Source: Cloacibacterium sp964530915 (lineage in GTDB: Bacteria > Bacteroidota > Bacteroidia > Flavobacteriales > Weeksellaceae). Taken from it: 17,461 nucleotides of DNA. Positions 6,803 through 13,006 of the stretch are shown one piece after another. The stretch spans positions 1 through 17,461 of the forward strand of contig CAZHCK010000052.1 in assembly GCA_964530915.1 (NCBI GenBank), written 5' to 3'. Position numbers and translations under genes: made by a program. How positions within the stretch are numbered: the first letter of the stretch is position 1; each line of letters opens with the position of its first letter. The notes under the pieces were generated by a model. The model searched no databases. It was not told the origin of the DNA and saw nothing but the letters and a program-made list of their open reading frames with translations.

Positions 6803-8143
6803 TTATCTTACACTCGGAATCACGATGAGACTTTCGTTTCCTGAACTGTTTACCGCTTGTACTGCAAAGAAATAATTGTCTTTAGAATAAGGAAGTTTCA
6901 TTGAATTTTCTTTGGTGAAAAATTTCTTTTGCCAAGTAGAAGAATCGGTTTCACGCATGAGAACGTAATAACCTGCAACTTCTCCATTTTTTGGTTTTTC
7001 CCAGTGAATGGTAGTGAAATTGGTCAATTCTTTTACATCCATTTTTACATTTTCTGGTTTAGAAGGAGATTTTGCCAAATTTGCCAAAACAGAAACATTT
7101 ACCCCAACATTTTTCTTGAAATATTCAAAATCCATAAACTCTGGTAAATCCCCAAATTGCTTACCATTTTCTTTTCTGATATCTTGATGTTGATGGTCGT
7201 AATTTTCATTAAATTCAGTTAATCTTACTGCTGAAAAACCTTGATTCACGAAGGAAGTATGGTCGCCCCCACGAAGAAATCTGTCGTTTCTATAGATTAA
7301 TTTAACTTCTAAATTGTCCACATAACGCTCTCCAATTTCCTTAATGTATCTTGCCAATTGTCTTGCTTCTCCATCATTTTCTAAGCCTAAATTTCTAATT
7401 CCTTGAGCTTTTTTATCCAAATCAAATTGTGGCAAACCTTCAGAAAAAACTCTTAACTGATTGGCATTAATCAAATTGGTTTCGCTAGAAAGATTATTCC
7501 CTACCATATCATGATTGAGCAAAGCTTCTAACTGCCAATTTTCGTTTTTTGCCTTTTCCGCAAGCATTTTAGCTCCTAACAAACCTTGTTCTTCACCAGA
7601 AAATGCCACAAAAACAATGGTTGCTGGGAATTTTGATTGGCTCAAAACTCTAGCAGATTCTATTACGGCTCCTACTCCGCTTCCGTCGTCATTTGCTCCT
7701 GGTGCGAAATCTTTGTTATTCATCACATCAGAAACTCTGGAATCAAGATGTCCGCCAATCATAAAAATTCTTTTATCATTGGGATCAGTTCCACGCAAAA
7801 TAGCAATAGCGTTTCCTAAATCTGTAGGCTGATTGATTCTTTTTCCATCTGGTTGAATGGTTTGATTTTGTAGAAAAACCTCCATTCTTCCATCAGCGTT
7901 TTTAGCATAATTTCTAAATTTAGAAAGCACCCAATTTCTAGCAGCACCAATTCCTTTTTTGGCATCAGTCGTAGAACTCATGGTATGACGAGTACCGAAA
8001 CTTACTAATTTATTGATGTGAGATTTTAAAGAATCTGCGCTTACTTGAGACACATAATTCGCAATTTCTGCATCTCTTGAAACAGTTTGTTGTGCCGAGA
8101 AAACAGCAGGTATTAATAAAACTGAAAGTATAAGTTTTTTCAT
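6803..8143 (-). CDS. secreted M28-family zinc aminopeptidase with C-terminal FN3 domain
   Basis: A 446-residue metallopeptidase. The signal peptide is residues 1-17 (MKKLILSVLLIPAVFSA), so it is exported. The two-zinc M28 set is complete: H132 (GGHLDS), D152 (GANDDGSG, bridging), E185 next to the general base E184 (SGEEQG), D212 (NHDMVG) and H295 (GGDHTSF). D134 follows the first His as in the family. A fibronectin type III-like domain lies at about 360-446. It is likely to cleave N-terminal residues from peptides outside the cytoplasm; the substrate preference is unknown. The gene starts 19 bases after the stop of the aldolase-like gene, so the two are probably one transcript, although the functional link is unclear. 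Confidence 0.93.
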   Translation of the reverse strand: MKKLILSVLLIPAVFSAQQTVSRDAEIANYVSQVSADSLKSHINKLVSFGTRHTMSSTTDAKKGIGAARNWVLSKFRNYAKNADGRMEVFLQNQTIQPDGKRINQPTDLGNAIAILRGTDPNDKRIFMIGGHLDSRVSDVMNNKDFAPGANDDGSGVGAVIESARVLSQSKFPATIVFVAFSGEEQGLLGAKMLAEKAKNENWQLEALLNHDMVGNNLSSETNLINANQLRVFSEGLPQFDLDKKAQGIRNLGLENDGEARQLARYIKEIGERYVDNLEVKLIYRNDRFLRGGDHTSFVNQGFSAVRLTEFNENYDHQHQDIRKENGKQFGDLPEFMDFEYFKKNVGVNVSVLANLAKSPSKPENVKMDVKELTNFTTIHWEKPKNGEVAGYYVLMRETDSSTWQKKFFTKENSMKLPYSKDNYFFAVQAVNSSGNESLIVIPSVR

Positions 8144-8162
8144 TATTCAGAGTTGGTTTTAT

Positions 8163-9194
8163 TTATTTTAATTTCAAAATTTCTTGACAAAAACGTTCTA
8201 CCATTTCGGTTTCTGTAGCCCAAGAAGTAATAATTCTAATAGCTGAATTTTGTGCATCTATTTTCTTCCAAACGTAAAAATCAAACTGTTCTGAAAGTTT
8301 CTCAATTTGTGAATTTTCTAAAATCGGAAAAATCTGATTGGTGTCTGTTTCCGCCAAAAATTCACAACCTATTTCTTTGAAAGTTTGCTTGATTTTCATG
8401 GCTTGTTGATTGGCGTATTTCGCTAAATCCCAATATAAATCGTCTTTCATCAACTCTTGAAACTGAATTCCGAGTAATCTTCCTTTCGCGAGCATTGCCC
8501 CTTTTTGCTTAATGTGAAAACCGAATTCTTCTTGCAGACTTTGTCTGTTTATAATGATTGCTTCGCCTAATAAAGCTCCGTTTTTAGTTCCGCCAAGATA
8601 AAAAACATCTGTAAACTTCGCTACATCTTCTAACGTCAAATCATTGCTTTCCGCAGTAAGTGCTTGTCCTAATCTAGCACCATCCATAAAAAGATACAAA
8701 CCGTTTTCTTTACAGAATTTTGAAAGATTTTCTAATTCTTTTTTTGTGTAAATGGTTCCAATTTCTGTAGAATTAGAAATGTAAACCAATTTCTGTTTCA
8801 GTTGATGAGGTTTATTTTGGTGAACCTCTATCACACTTTGTACATGTTCTGGAGTCAGTTTACCATCTATGGTTTCTACACCATGAACTTTGTGACCTGT
8901 TGCTTCTATCGCGCCTGCTTCATTAGTGAAAATATGACCAGTAGTTGCAGAAACCACACTTTCGTGAGGTCTTAGAATGGCTGAAATCACCAATAAATTC
9001 GCTTGCGTGCCTCCACTTACAAAATGAACTTTGGAATGAGGTGCATTTGCTTTTTGAAGAATGAGTTTTTCTGCTTCTGCGCAATAATCATCTAAACAAT
9101 AACCATTTTGTTGAGAATAGTTGGTTTGCATTAAAGCTTCTAAAATGCTGGGATGACAACCTTCTGAATAGTCGTTTTTAAAAGAATATTTCAT
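8163..9194 (-). CDS. low-specificity threonine aldolase-like PLP enzyme
   Basis: A fold-type I PLP enzyme of 343 residues, the normal length for the threonine aldolase/beta-eliminating lyase family, which splits L-threonine or allo-threonine to glycine and acetaldehyde. PLP-site features are the phosphate-binding GGTQAN (61-66), H87 stacking on the ring (TGHIF), D171 and R174 (FMDGARLG), and the Schiff-base lysine K204 (YLGGTKNG). The exact substrate specificity cannot be read from the sequence. It is the first gene of the pair with the M28 peptidase. Upstream of the ATG there is no good TAnnTTTG box, only an AT-rich segment with TTGTTAATACTTACAA. Confidence 0.9.
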   Translation of the reverse strand: MKYSFKNDYSEGCHPSILEALMQTNYSQQNGYCLDDYCAEAEKLILQKANAPHSKVHFVSGGTQANLLVISAILRPHESVVSATTGHIFTNEAGAIEATGHKVHGVETIDGKLTPEHVQSVIEVHQNKPHQLKQKLVYISNSTEIGTIYTKKELENLSKFCKENGLYLFMDGARLGQALTAESNDLTLEDVAKFTDVFYLGGTKNGALLGEAIIINRQSLQEEFGFHIKQKGAMLAKGRLLGIQFQELMKDDLYWDLAKYANQQAMKIKQTFKEIGCEFLAETDTNQIFPILENSQIEKLSEQFDFYVWKKIDAQNSAIRIITSWATETEMVERFCQEILKLK

Positions 9195-9259
9195 AGGACT
9201 AAATTAAGGAAAAAGTGTAAGATTGTTAATACTTACAATATTAATTTTAAAATAAACAT

Positions 9260-9299
9260 GTTCTTTTGTCTTGAAACAAAAGAACCAAAAATTCAAGAC
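9260..9299. repeat. overlapping, mutually exclusive inverted repeats
   Basis: GTTCTTTTGT (9260-9269) pairs with ACAAAAGAAC (9276-9285). Overlapping it, GTCTTGAA (9268-9275) pairs with TTCAAGAC (9292-9299). The two hairpins share bases 9268-9269 and the first loop, so only one can form fully at a time. I recall this word order as a dispersed intergenic motif in Bacteroidota. Confidence 0.6.
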
Positions 9300-9486
9300 T
9301 GGAAACTCGGCTAAAATTTTAAATAATTTTCTAAAATTTCCAAAACTCGTCCCTAGCTTTTTCCTTACTTACTCAAACAGTGGAAATTTCTTTACAAAAA
9401 TTTTTCAAAATTTTCAAACGCCTCCGTTTCCTAGGTCATAAAAATCGAAAAGCTTAATTCAAAAAGTTTAAAAAAATACAAAAACT

Positions 9487-9584
9487 GCGCCCCAGATTGA
9501 GCCATTGTTGGAGCTCATCTCAAAAAAAAAGGGGAATTGGGCTTGGCTTTTGAGATAGCGACTGGCGAAAGCTGGAAATGGCGC
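9487..9584. repeat. approximately 100-base imperfect palindromic element upstream of rpoD
   Basis: The ends GCGCC (9487-9491) and GGCGC (9580-9584) enclose a perfect inner pair, ATCTCAAAA (9517-9525) with TTTTGAGAT (9548-9556). The outer arms match only in part (CCAG, GCCA words). It is GC-richer than its surroundings and looks like a dispersed structured repeat. No transposase or ORF is present. Confidence 0.55.
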
Positions 9585-9679
9585 CCGAATTATTGGCTTT
9601 TTCTATAAAATTTAGCTATTTTTTCATTATTTTCAATAAAGTGTGTAACCTTTTCGTTATAATGAACGTATAATAAGAT

Positions 9680-10546
9680 ATGAGACAGTTAAAAATTACA
9701 AAACAGGTTACCAATAGAGAAACCGCTTCCCTTGACAAATATTTGCAAGAAATTGGTAAAGTAGAACTCATCACAGCAGACGAAGAAGTAGAACTCGCTC
9801 AAAGAATCCGTAACGGAGACAGAGCTGCTCTAGAAAAGTTGATTAAAGCCAACTTGCGTTTCGTGGTGTCTGTATCAAAACAATATCAAAACCAAGGATT
9901 ATCTCTTCCTGACCTTATTAATGAAGGAAACCTTGGCCTAATGAAAGCTGCTAAAAGATATGACGAAACCAGAGGTTTTAAATTTATTTCTTATGCAGTT
10001 TGGTGGATTAGACAATCTATCTTACAAGCTCTTGCTGAGCAATCTAGAATTGTAAGATTACCTTTGAACAAAATTGGTTCAATCAATAAAATCAACAAAG
10101 CTTATGCACACTTAGAACAAGAAAACGAAAGACCGCCTTCACCAGAAGAATTGGCAGAAGTTCTAGACATGAGCGAAGAAGATATTAAAGAATCTATGAA
10201 AAACTCTGGTCGTCACTTATCTATGGACGCACCATTAGTAGAAGGAGAAGATTCTAATTTATATGACGTTTTACGTTCTGGTGAATCACCAAGTCCAGAT
10301 AAAGACTTAATGCTAGAATCTCTACAAATCGAGATTGAAAGAGCTTTACAAACGCTTACGCCAAGAGAAGCAGATTTGGTAAGATTATATTTCGGTCTAA
10401 ACGGAAAACATCCTATGACTCTAGAAGAAATAGGTGAAACTTTCGACTTAACGAGAGAAAGAGTAAGACAGATTAAAGAAAAAGCAATTAAGAGATTGAA
10501 ACACAACTCTAGAAGCAAAATCTTGAAGTCTTATTTAGGAAAATAA
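9680..10546 (+). CDS. rpoD: primary RNA polymerase sigma factor (short RpoD/SigA)
   Basis: Housekeeping sigma factor that directs RNA polymerase to the TTTG/TAnnTTTG promoters typical of Bacteroidota. It has 288 residues and lacks region 1.1, as is usual in this phylum. Region 1.2 lies at about 13-46 (SLDKYLQEIG). Region 2 is at about 48-120, with the -10-melting aromatic set in RGFKFISYAVWWIRQSI (98-114). Region 3 lies at about 127-200. The region 4.2 helix-turn-helix is at about 246-273 (MTLEEIGETFDLTRERVRQI). The start ATG 9680 gives an N-terminus MRQLKITKQV typical of the family. It is a single gene followed by a terminator. The upstream promoter is not clear. Confidence 0.96.
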   Translation: MRQLKITKQVTNRETASLDKYLQEIGKVELITADEEVELAQRIRNGDRAALEKLIKANLRFVVSVSKQYQNQGLSLPDLINEGNLGLMKAAKRYDETRGFKFISYAVWWIRQSILQALAEQSRIVRLPLNKIGSINKINKAYAHLEQENERPPSPEELAEVLDMSEEDIKESMKNSGRHLSMDAPLVEGEDSNLYDVLRSGESPSPDKDLMLESLQIEIERALQTLTPREADLVRLYFGLNGKHPMTLEEIGETFDLTRERVRQIKEKAIKRLKHNSRSKILKSYLGK

Positions 10547-10580
10547 TAAAGCTGTAAGCATTCAGCTATCAGCAAAACGC

Positions 10581-10610
10581 AAAAAAGATAGCAACTCGCT
10601 ATCTTTTTTT
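10581..10610 (+). terminator. rpoD intrinsic terminator
   Basis: AAAAAAGATAGC (10581-10592) pairs with GCTATCTTTTTT (10598-10609) around an AACTC loop, followed by more T. Just upstream, AGCTG/CAGCT (10550-10567) forms a second small hairpin. Confidence 0.92.
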
Positions 10611-10655
10611 TATATCAATACTTTAAAAATCTAAACGAAAGAAGTAAAAAATAAA

Positions 10656-11306
10656 ATGAAAACAAAACTTATTGCACCTTCAGTTTTATCTGCAGATTTT
10701 GGGAATTTACAGCGTGATATAGAAATGATCAACCGCAGTCAAGCAGATTGGTTTCACGTAGACGTGATGGACGGAAGATTCGTTCCGAATATTTCTTTTG
10801 GCTTCCCAGTAATGAAAGCGATTCAGGAACACGCCAAAAAATTTGCAGATGTGCATCTTATGATTGTAGAACCAGATAAATATGTGGAAGAATTCATCAA
10901 TTACGGCGCAGACTTGGTTTCTGTACATTATGAAGCGTGTACACATCTTCACAGAACCATTAATTTGATTCAAGACAAAGGTGCAAAAGCTGGTGTAGTA
11001 CTTAATCCTTCTACTCCAGTTTGGGTATTAGAAGATATTATTACCGAAGTAGATTTGGTTTTATTGATGAGCGTAAATCCTGGTTTTGGAGGACAAAAAT
11101 TTATAGAAAACACCTACAAAAAAATCAGAGAAACCAAAGAATTGATTTTAGAAAATAATTCTACAGCGCTCATCGAAATAGACGGCGGTGTAAATACCGA
11201 AAACGCTCCAAAACTCTTCGAAGCAGGTGCAGATGTTCTGGTAGCGGGAAATGCAGTTTTTGCCAGTGAAAATCCAGAAAGAACGATTGAACTGTTAAAA
11301 GTTTAA
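10656..11306 (+). CDS. rpe: ribulose-phosphate 3-epimerase
   Basis: Interconverts D-ribulose 5-phosphate and D-xylulose 5-phosphate in the pentose phosphate pathway; cytosolic TIM barrel with a divalent metal. The 216 residues match the family. The metal ligands are H34 and D36 (FHVDVMDG), H67 (DVHLMI) and D176 (EIDGGV), with D36 and D176 also the acid/base pair. Phosphate-binding loops are at MSVNPGFGGQKF (138-149), GGV (177-179) and AGNAVF (197-202). The N-terminal IAPSVLSADF is diagnostic. A small membrane-protein gene follows 28 bases after the stop, with a shared terminator after it. No TAnnTTTG promoter was found between the rpoD terminator and the ATG. Confidence 0.97.
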   Translation: MKTKLIAPSVLSADFGNLQRDIEMINRSQADWFHVDVMDGRFVPNISFGFPVMKAIQEHAKKFADVHLMIVEPDKYVEEFINYGADLVSVHYEACTHLHRTINLIQDKGAKAGVVLNPSTPVWVLEDIITEVDLVLLMSVNPGFGGQKFIENTYKKIRETKELILENNSTALIEIDGGVNTENAPKLFEAGADVLVAGNAVFASENPERTIELLKV

Positions 11307-11334
11307 TTTCAAAAAAAAACTAATCACCATTATC

Positions 11335-11607
11335 ATGAAAAATGAAAAATCTTTTTTCGAAACCATCATTGATGCTATTTCTTGGTTGAAAATAGTTGCA
11401 TCGCCTACTCTTTTGGGAATTGGAATTGGTTACGCGTGTCAATATTACTTGAATAGTGATTTCCTTTTTGGATTTTTTGTCATAGCAGGAATTGTTTTAG
11501 GAATTTATTTGGCCAATAAAGTTTCTAAGAAATATGGAGCAACTGATTTTATTTCAAAAGTAGATGCATCACCAGACATAGATGAATATGTAAAAGATAA
11601 AAAATAA
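11335..11607 (+). CDS. small two-span membrane protein, function unknown
   Basis: A 90-residue protein. Two hydrophobic spans are visible at about 18-37 (IVASPTLLGIGIGYACQYYL) and 43-62 (FLFGFFVIAGIVLGIYLANK), each rich in Gly, with a polar C-terminal tail (63-90). The layout resembles small AtpZ/AtpI-like or DUF-type helper proteins, but no ATP synthase genes are nearby and I do not assign a family. It follows rpe by 28 bases without a visible promoter, so it is probably co-transcribed. Confidence 0.75.
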   Translation: MKNEKSFFETIIDAISWLKIVASPTLLGIGIGYACQYYLNSDFLFGFFVIAGIVLGIYLANKVSKKYGATDFISKVDASPDIDEYVKDKK

Positions 11608-11637
11608 AAAGTTCGAGAAAATTCTCGAACTTTTTTT
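11606..11637. terminator. bidirectional terminator between small membrane protein gene and ndk
   Basis: AAAAAGTTCGAGAA (11606-11619) pairs with TTCTCGAACTTTTT (11622-11635), with T runs on both strands. It lies between convergent genes. The stem starts immediately before the stop region of the plus-strand gene ends. Confidence 0.9.
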
Positions 11638-11662
11638 ATAAATTTTGGGTAATACTATTTGA

Positions 11663-12082
11663 TTAGAAAATTTCTCTTCCAGAAAAATGGAATTGCGCTT
11701 CAATTAGAGCATTTTCATCAGAATCTGAACCATGAACTGCATTTTCGCCTACGCTTCTTGCAAACATCTTTCTAATTGTACCTTCTGCAGCTTCAGCAGG
11801 ATTGGTAGCACCAATTAGTTTTCTGAAATCTTCTACTGCGTTTTCTTTTTCTAAAACCGCAGCTACGATTGGTCCAGAAGACATAAATTCTACTAATTCT
11901 CCGTAGAAAGGTCTTTCTGCGTGTATTTCATAGAATTTTTTAGCATCTGCAACTGTTAATTGAGTTAATTTTAATGCTTTGAATTTAAATCCAGCTTCTG
12001 CAATTTTCCCTAAAATTGCTCCAATGTGCCCATCTGCAACCGCATCTGGCTTAATCATTGTAAATGTAATGTTACCTGACAT
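11663..12082 (-). CDS. ndk: nucleoside diphosphate kinase
   Basis: Transfers the gamma-phosphate between nucleoside tri- and diphosphates through a phosphohistidine, balancing NTP and dNTP pools in the cytosol. The 139 residues match the family (about 140). The N-terminal FTMIKPDAV motif, K11, Y51, R104 and the active-site H117 in NAVHGSDS are all present. The start at 12082 is fixed by the family N-terminus and by a consensus promoter 23 bases upstream (12105-12135, minus). It is a single gene ending in the shared bidirectional terminator, and is divergent from the sRNA/regulator region. Confidence 0.98.
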   Translation of the reverse strand: MSGNITFTMIKPDAVADGHIGAILGKIAEAGFKFKALKLTQLTVADAKKFYEIHAERPFYGELVEFMSSGPIVAAVLEKENAVEDFRKLIGATNPAEAAEGTIRKMFARSVGENAVHGSDSDENALIEAQFHFSGREIF

Positions 12083-12100
12083 AATTTTTTAAAAATATTT

Positions 12101-12131
12101 TTTGCAAATGTAAGATTTTTTTGTACTTTTG
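12101..12131 (+). promoter_or_regulatory. divergent plus-strand housekeeping promoter
   Basis: -33 TTTG (12101-12104), a 19-base spacer and -7 TACTTTTG (12124-12131), a full consensus match overlapping the ndk promoter. The predicted start near 12138 would make a transcript that runs to the terminator at 12262, about 125 nt. Confidence 0.65.
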
Positions 12132-12135
12132 CAAA
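12105..12135 (-). promoter_or_regulatory. ndk promoter
   Basis: On the minus strand, -33 TTTG (12135-12132), a 19-base spacer, and -7 TACATTTG (12112-12105): a full match to the Bacteroidota consensus, with a short leader to the ATG at 12082. Confidence 0.85.
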
Positions 12136-12167
12136 GGAAACTTATTTCAAAGAGAGCCATTTTCTTT

Positions 12168-12183
12168 TGGCACGTTATTTGCA
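12168..12183 (+). promoter_or_regulatory. sigma-54 (RpoN) promoter
   Basis: TGGCACG (12168-12174), four bases, TTGCA (12179-12183). The invariant GG (12169-12170) and GC (12181-12182) are separated by the required 10 bases, and every conserved -24/-12 base matches. The predicted start is near 12194. rpoN itself is not in the window. Confidence 0.8.
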
Positions 12184-12193
12184 ATATTAATAA

Positions 12194-12262
12194 CGATTCT
12201 CATGTTTAATTTGAGTTTTCATGGTTATTAGTTTTTACCTCCAAGCAATTGGAGGTTTTTTT
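12194..12262 (+). ncRNA. predicted sigma-54-dependent small RNA, about 69 nt
   Basis: The transcript starts 11-12 bases after the sigma-54 -12 element and ends at an intrinsic terminator. The 5' half (12194-12236) is AT-rich and mostly unstructured, apart from a weak CTCA/TGAG hairpin (12199-12215). The 3' half is the terminator stem (ACCTCCAA/TTGGAGGT) with a GCAA tetraloop and seven T. A nine-codon frame (ATG 12202 to TAG 12229-12231) is contained in it and could be a leader peptide, but nothing marks it as translated. The downstream regulator has its own promoter after the terminator, so an independent sRNA is the simplest reading. The start site is an inference from promoter spacing. Confidence 0.6.
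12237..12262 (+). terminator. intrinsic terminator of the small RNA
   Basis: ACCTCCAA (12237-12244), GNRA-type loop GCAA, TTGGAGGT (12249-12256), then T to 12262. An eight-base perfect stem with a long T run. Confidence 0.9.
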
Positions 12263-12287
12263 ATGTAAAAATAAAATGTTAGATTTG
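12257..12287 (+). promoter_or_regulatory. probable promoter of the DtxR/MntR-family regulator
   Basis: TAGATTTG (12280-12287) matches TAnnTTTG. TTTT at 12257-12260 is 19 bases upstream (3 of 4 to TTTG). The start would be near 12294, 15 bases before ATG 12309. Confidence 0.55.
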
Positions 12288-12306
12288 AAAAATATTACAT
12301 CTAACA
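12277..12306 (+). promoter_or_regulatory. inverted repeat, candidate operator
   Basis: TGTTAGAT (12277-12284) and ATCTAACA (12299-12306) are perfect inverted arms with centres 22 bases apart, two helical turns. They overlap the -7 box and start site of the regulator gene, a position suited to autorepression. An mRNA hairpin is the alternative. Confidence 0.5.
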
Positions 12307-12308
12307 AC

Positions 12309-12959
12309 ATGAACTCCCTTACCGAAGAAAACTATTTAAAAGCCATTTTCCACTTATTAGATTCTGAAAATCAGGTTACTGTAAATGAACTAAGCAAATT
12401 TTTACAAATCAAAATGCCTTCTGTAAACAGCATGATGAAAAAATTTGCAGACAAGAATTGGGTAATCTACGAAACCTATAAACCAATAAGGGTAACAGAA
12501 TTAGGCAGAAAGGAAGCTGCTATAGTGGTAAGAAAACACCGATTAACAGAAATGTTTTTGGTTGAAAAAATGGGATTCGGTTGGGAAAATGTTCACGAAA
12601 TTGCAGAACAATTAGAACATGTACACTCTGAAGATTTTTTTGACAAGATGGATGAAATCCTAAATTTCCCAAAAGTAGATCCTCATGGCGAACCTATTCC
12701 AGATAAAGATGGTATCATTATCACTCAAAATCTTAAAAAACTAAGTGAGTGTAAAATAAATGATATAGTAATTCTTACTTCGGTTACTATTTCTACGGAT
12801 GATTTTCTGAATTATTTAAACCAAAGAAATCTAGCTTTAGGCGTAGAAATTTTGATTAAAAATATAGAAAAATTTGATGGTTCTATGCAGATAACGTTTT
12901 CAGATAGAACCGAGATTCTAAGCAAAATGGTTTGCGAAAAACTATTGGTAAAAAAATAA
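12309..12959 (+). CDS. DtxR/MntR-family metal-dependent transcriptional regulator
   Basis: A 216-residue Fe/Mn-responsive repressor (start ATG 12309). The N-terminal winged HTH is at about 1-70 (TEENYLKAIF; VNELSKFLQIKMPSVNSMM). The dimerisation domain is at about 71-145, and a C-terminal SH3/FeoA-like domain spans about 146-216. By memory alignment to DtxR (offset 2), metal-site residues are H77, E81, H96, E100, E103 and H104. E100 replaces the DtxR Cys102, as in Mn-type MntR, and Asn8 replaces Met10/Asp8. DPHGEPIP (124-131) corresponds to the usual CPHGxPIP. Manganese or iron control of transport genes is likely, but the target genes are not nearby. The frame stays open upstream to TTG 12249, but that lies in a terminator stem, and ATG 12276 sits on the promoter; both are rejected. 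Confidence 0.9.
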   Translation: MNSLTEENYLKAIFHLLDSENQVTVNELSKFLQIKMPSVNSMMKKFADKNWVIYETYKPIRVTELGRKEAAIVVRKHRLTEMFLVEKMGFGWENVHEIAEQLEHVHSEDFFDKMDEILNFPKVDPHGEPIPDKDGIIITQNLKKLSECKINDIVILTSVTISTDDFLNYLNQRNLALGVEILIKNIEKFDGSMQITFSDRTEILSKMVCEKLLVKK

Positions 12960-12987
12960 ATCCCGAAGAAATTCGGGATTTATTTTT
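12954..12987. terminator. bidirectional terminator between the regulator and TPR genes
   Basis: AAATAAATCCCGAA (12954-12967) with GAAA loop and TTCGGGATTTATTT (12972-12985). The stop codon of the regulator lies inside the stem. T-rich runs on both strands serve the convergent gene ending at 13007. Confidence 0.92.
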
Positions 12988-13006
12988 ATGTATTTTGAAC
13001 TATTAA

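Larger units (their letters stand above)
9195..9679. other. repeat-rich intergenic region between divergent aldolase-like gene and rpoD
   Basis: A 485-base gene-free stretch containing two inverted-repeat elements (9260-9299 and 9487-9584), annotated separately. Between them (about 9300-9480) is AT-rich sequence with GC-richer islands such as ACTCGTCCCTAGC and CGCCTCCGTTTCCTAGG, which looks like the body of the same composite element. Just before rpoD, TATAAT at 9658-9663 and GTATAATAAG near 9668 occur, but no TAnnTTTG element, so the rpoD promoter is unresolved. Confidence 0.6.

Noticed and set aside
9658..9677. TATAAT-type promoter in front of rpoD
   Set aside because: Matches the proteobacterial -10 but not the TAnnTTTG element used by the primary sigma factor of this phylum. 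In AT-rich DNA such matches are common, so it is only mentioned.
12202..12231. Nine-codon frame within the predicted small RNA as a real leader peptide
   Set aside because: Encodes MFNLSFHGY with no run of one amino acid that would suggest attenuation and no other sign of translation. Kept only as an alternative.
12249..12308. N-terminal extension of the DtxR-type regulator from TTG 12249 or ATG 12276
   Set aside because: The first codon lies in a terminator stem and the second on a promoter box. Family alignment begins at the ATG at 12309.
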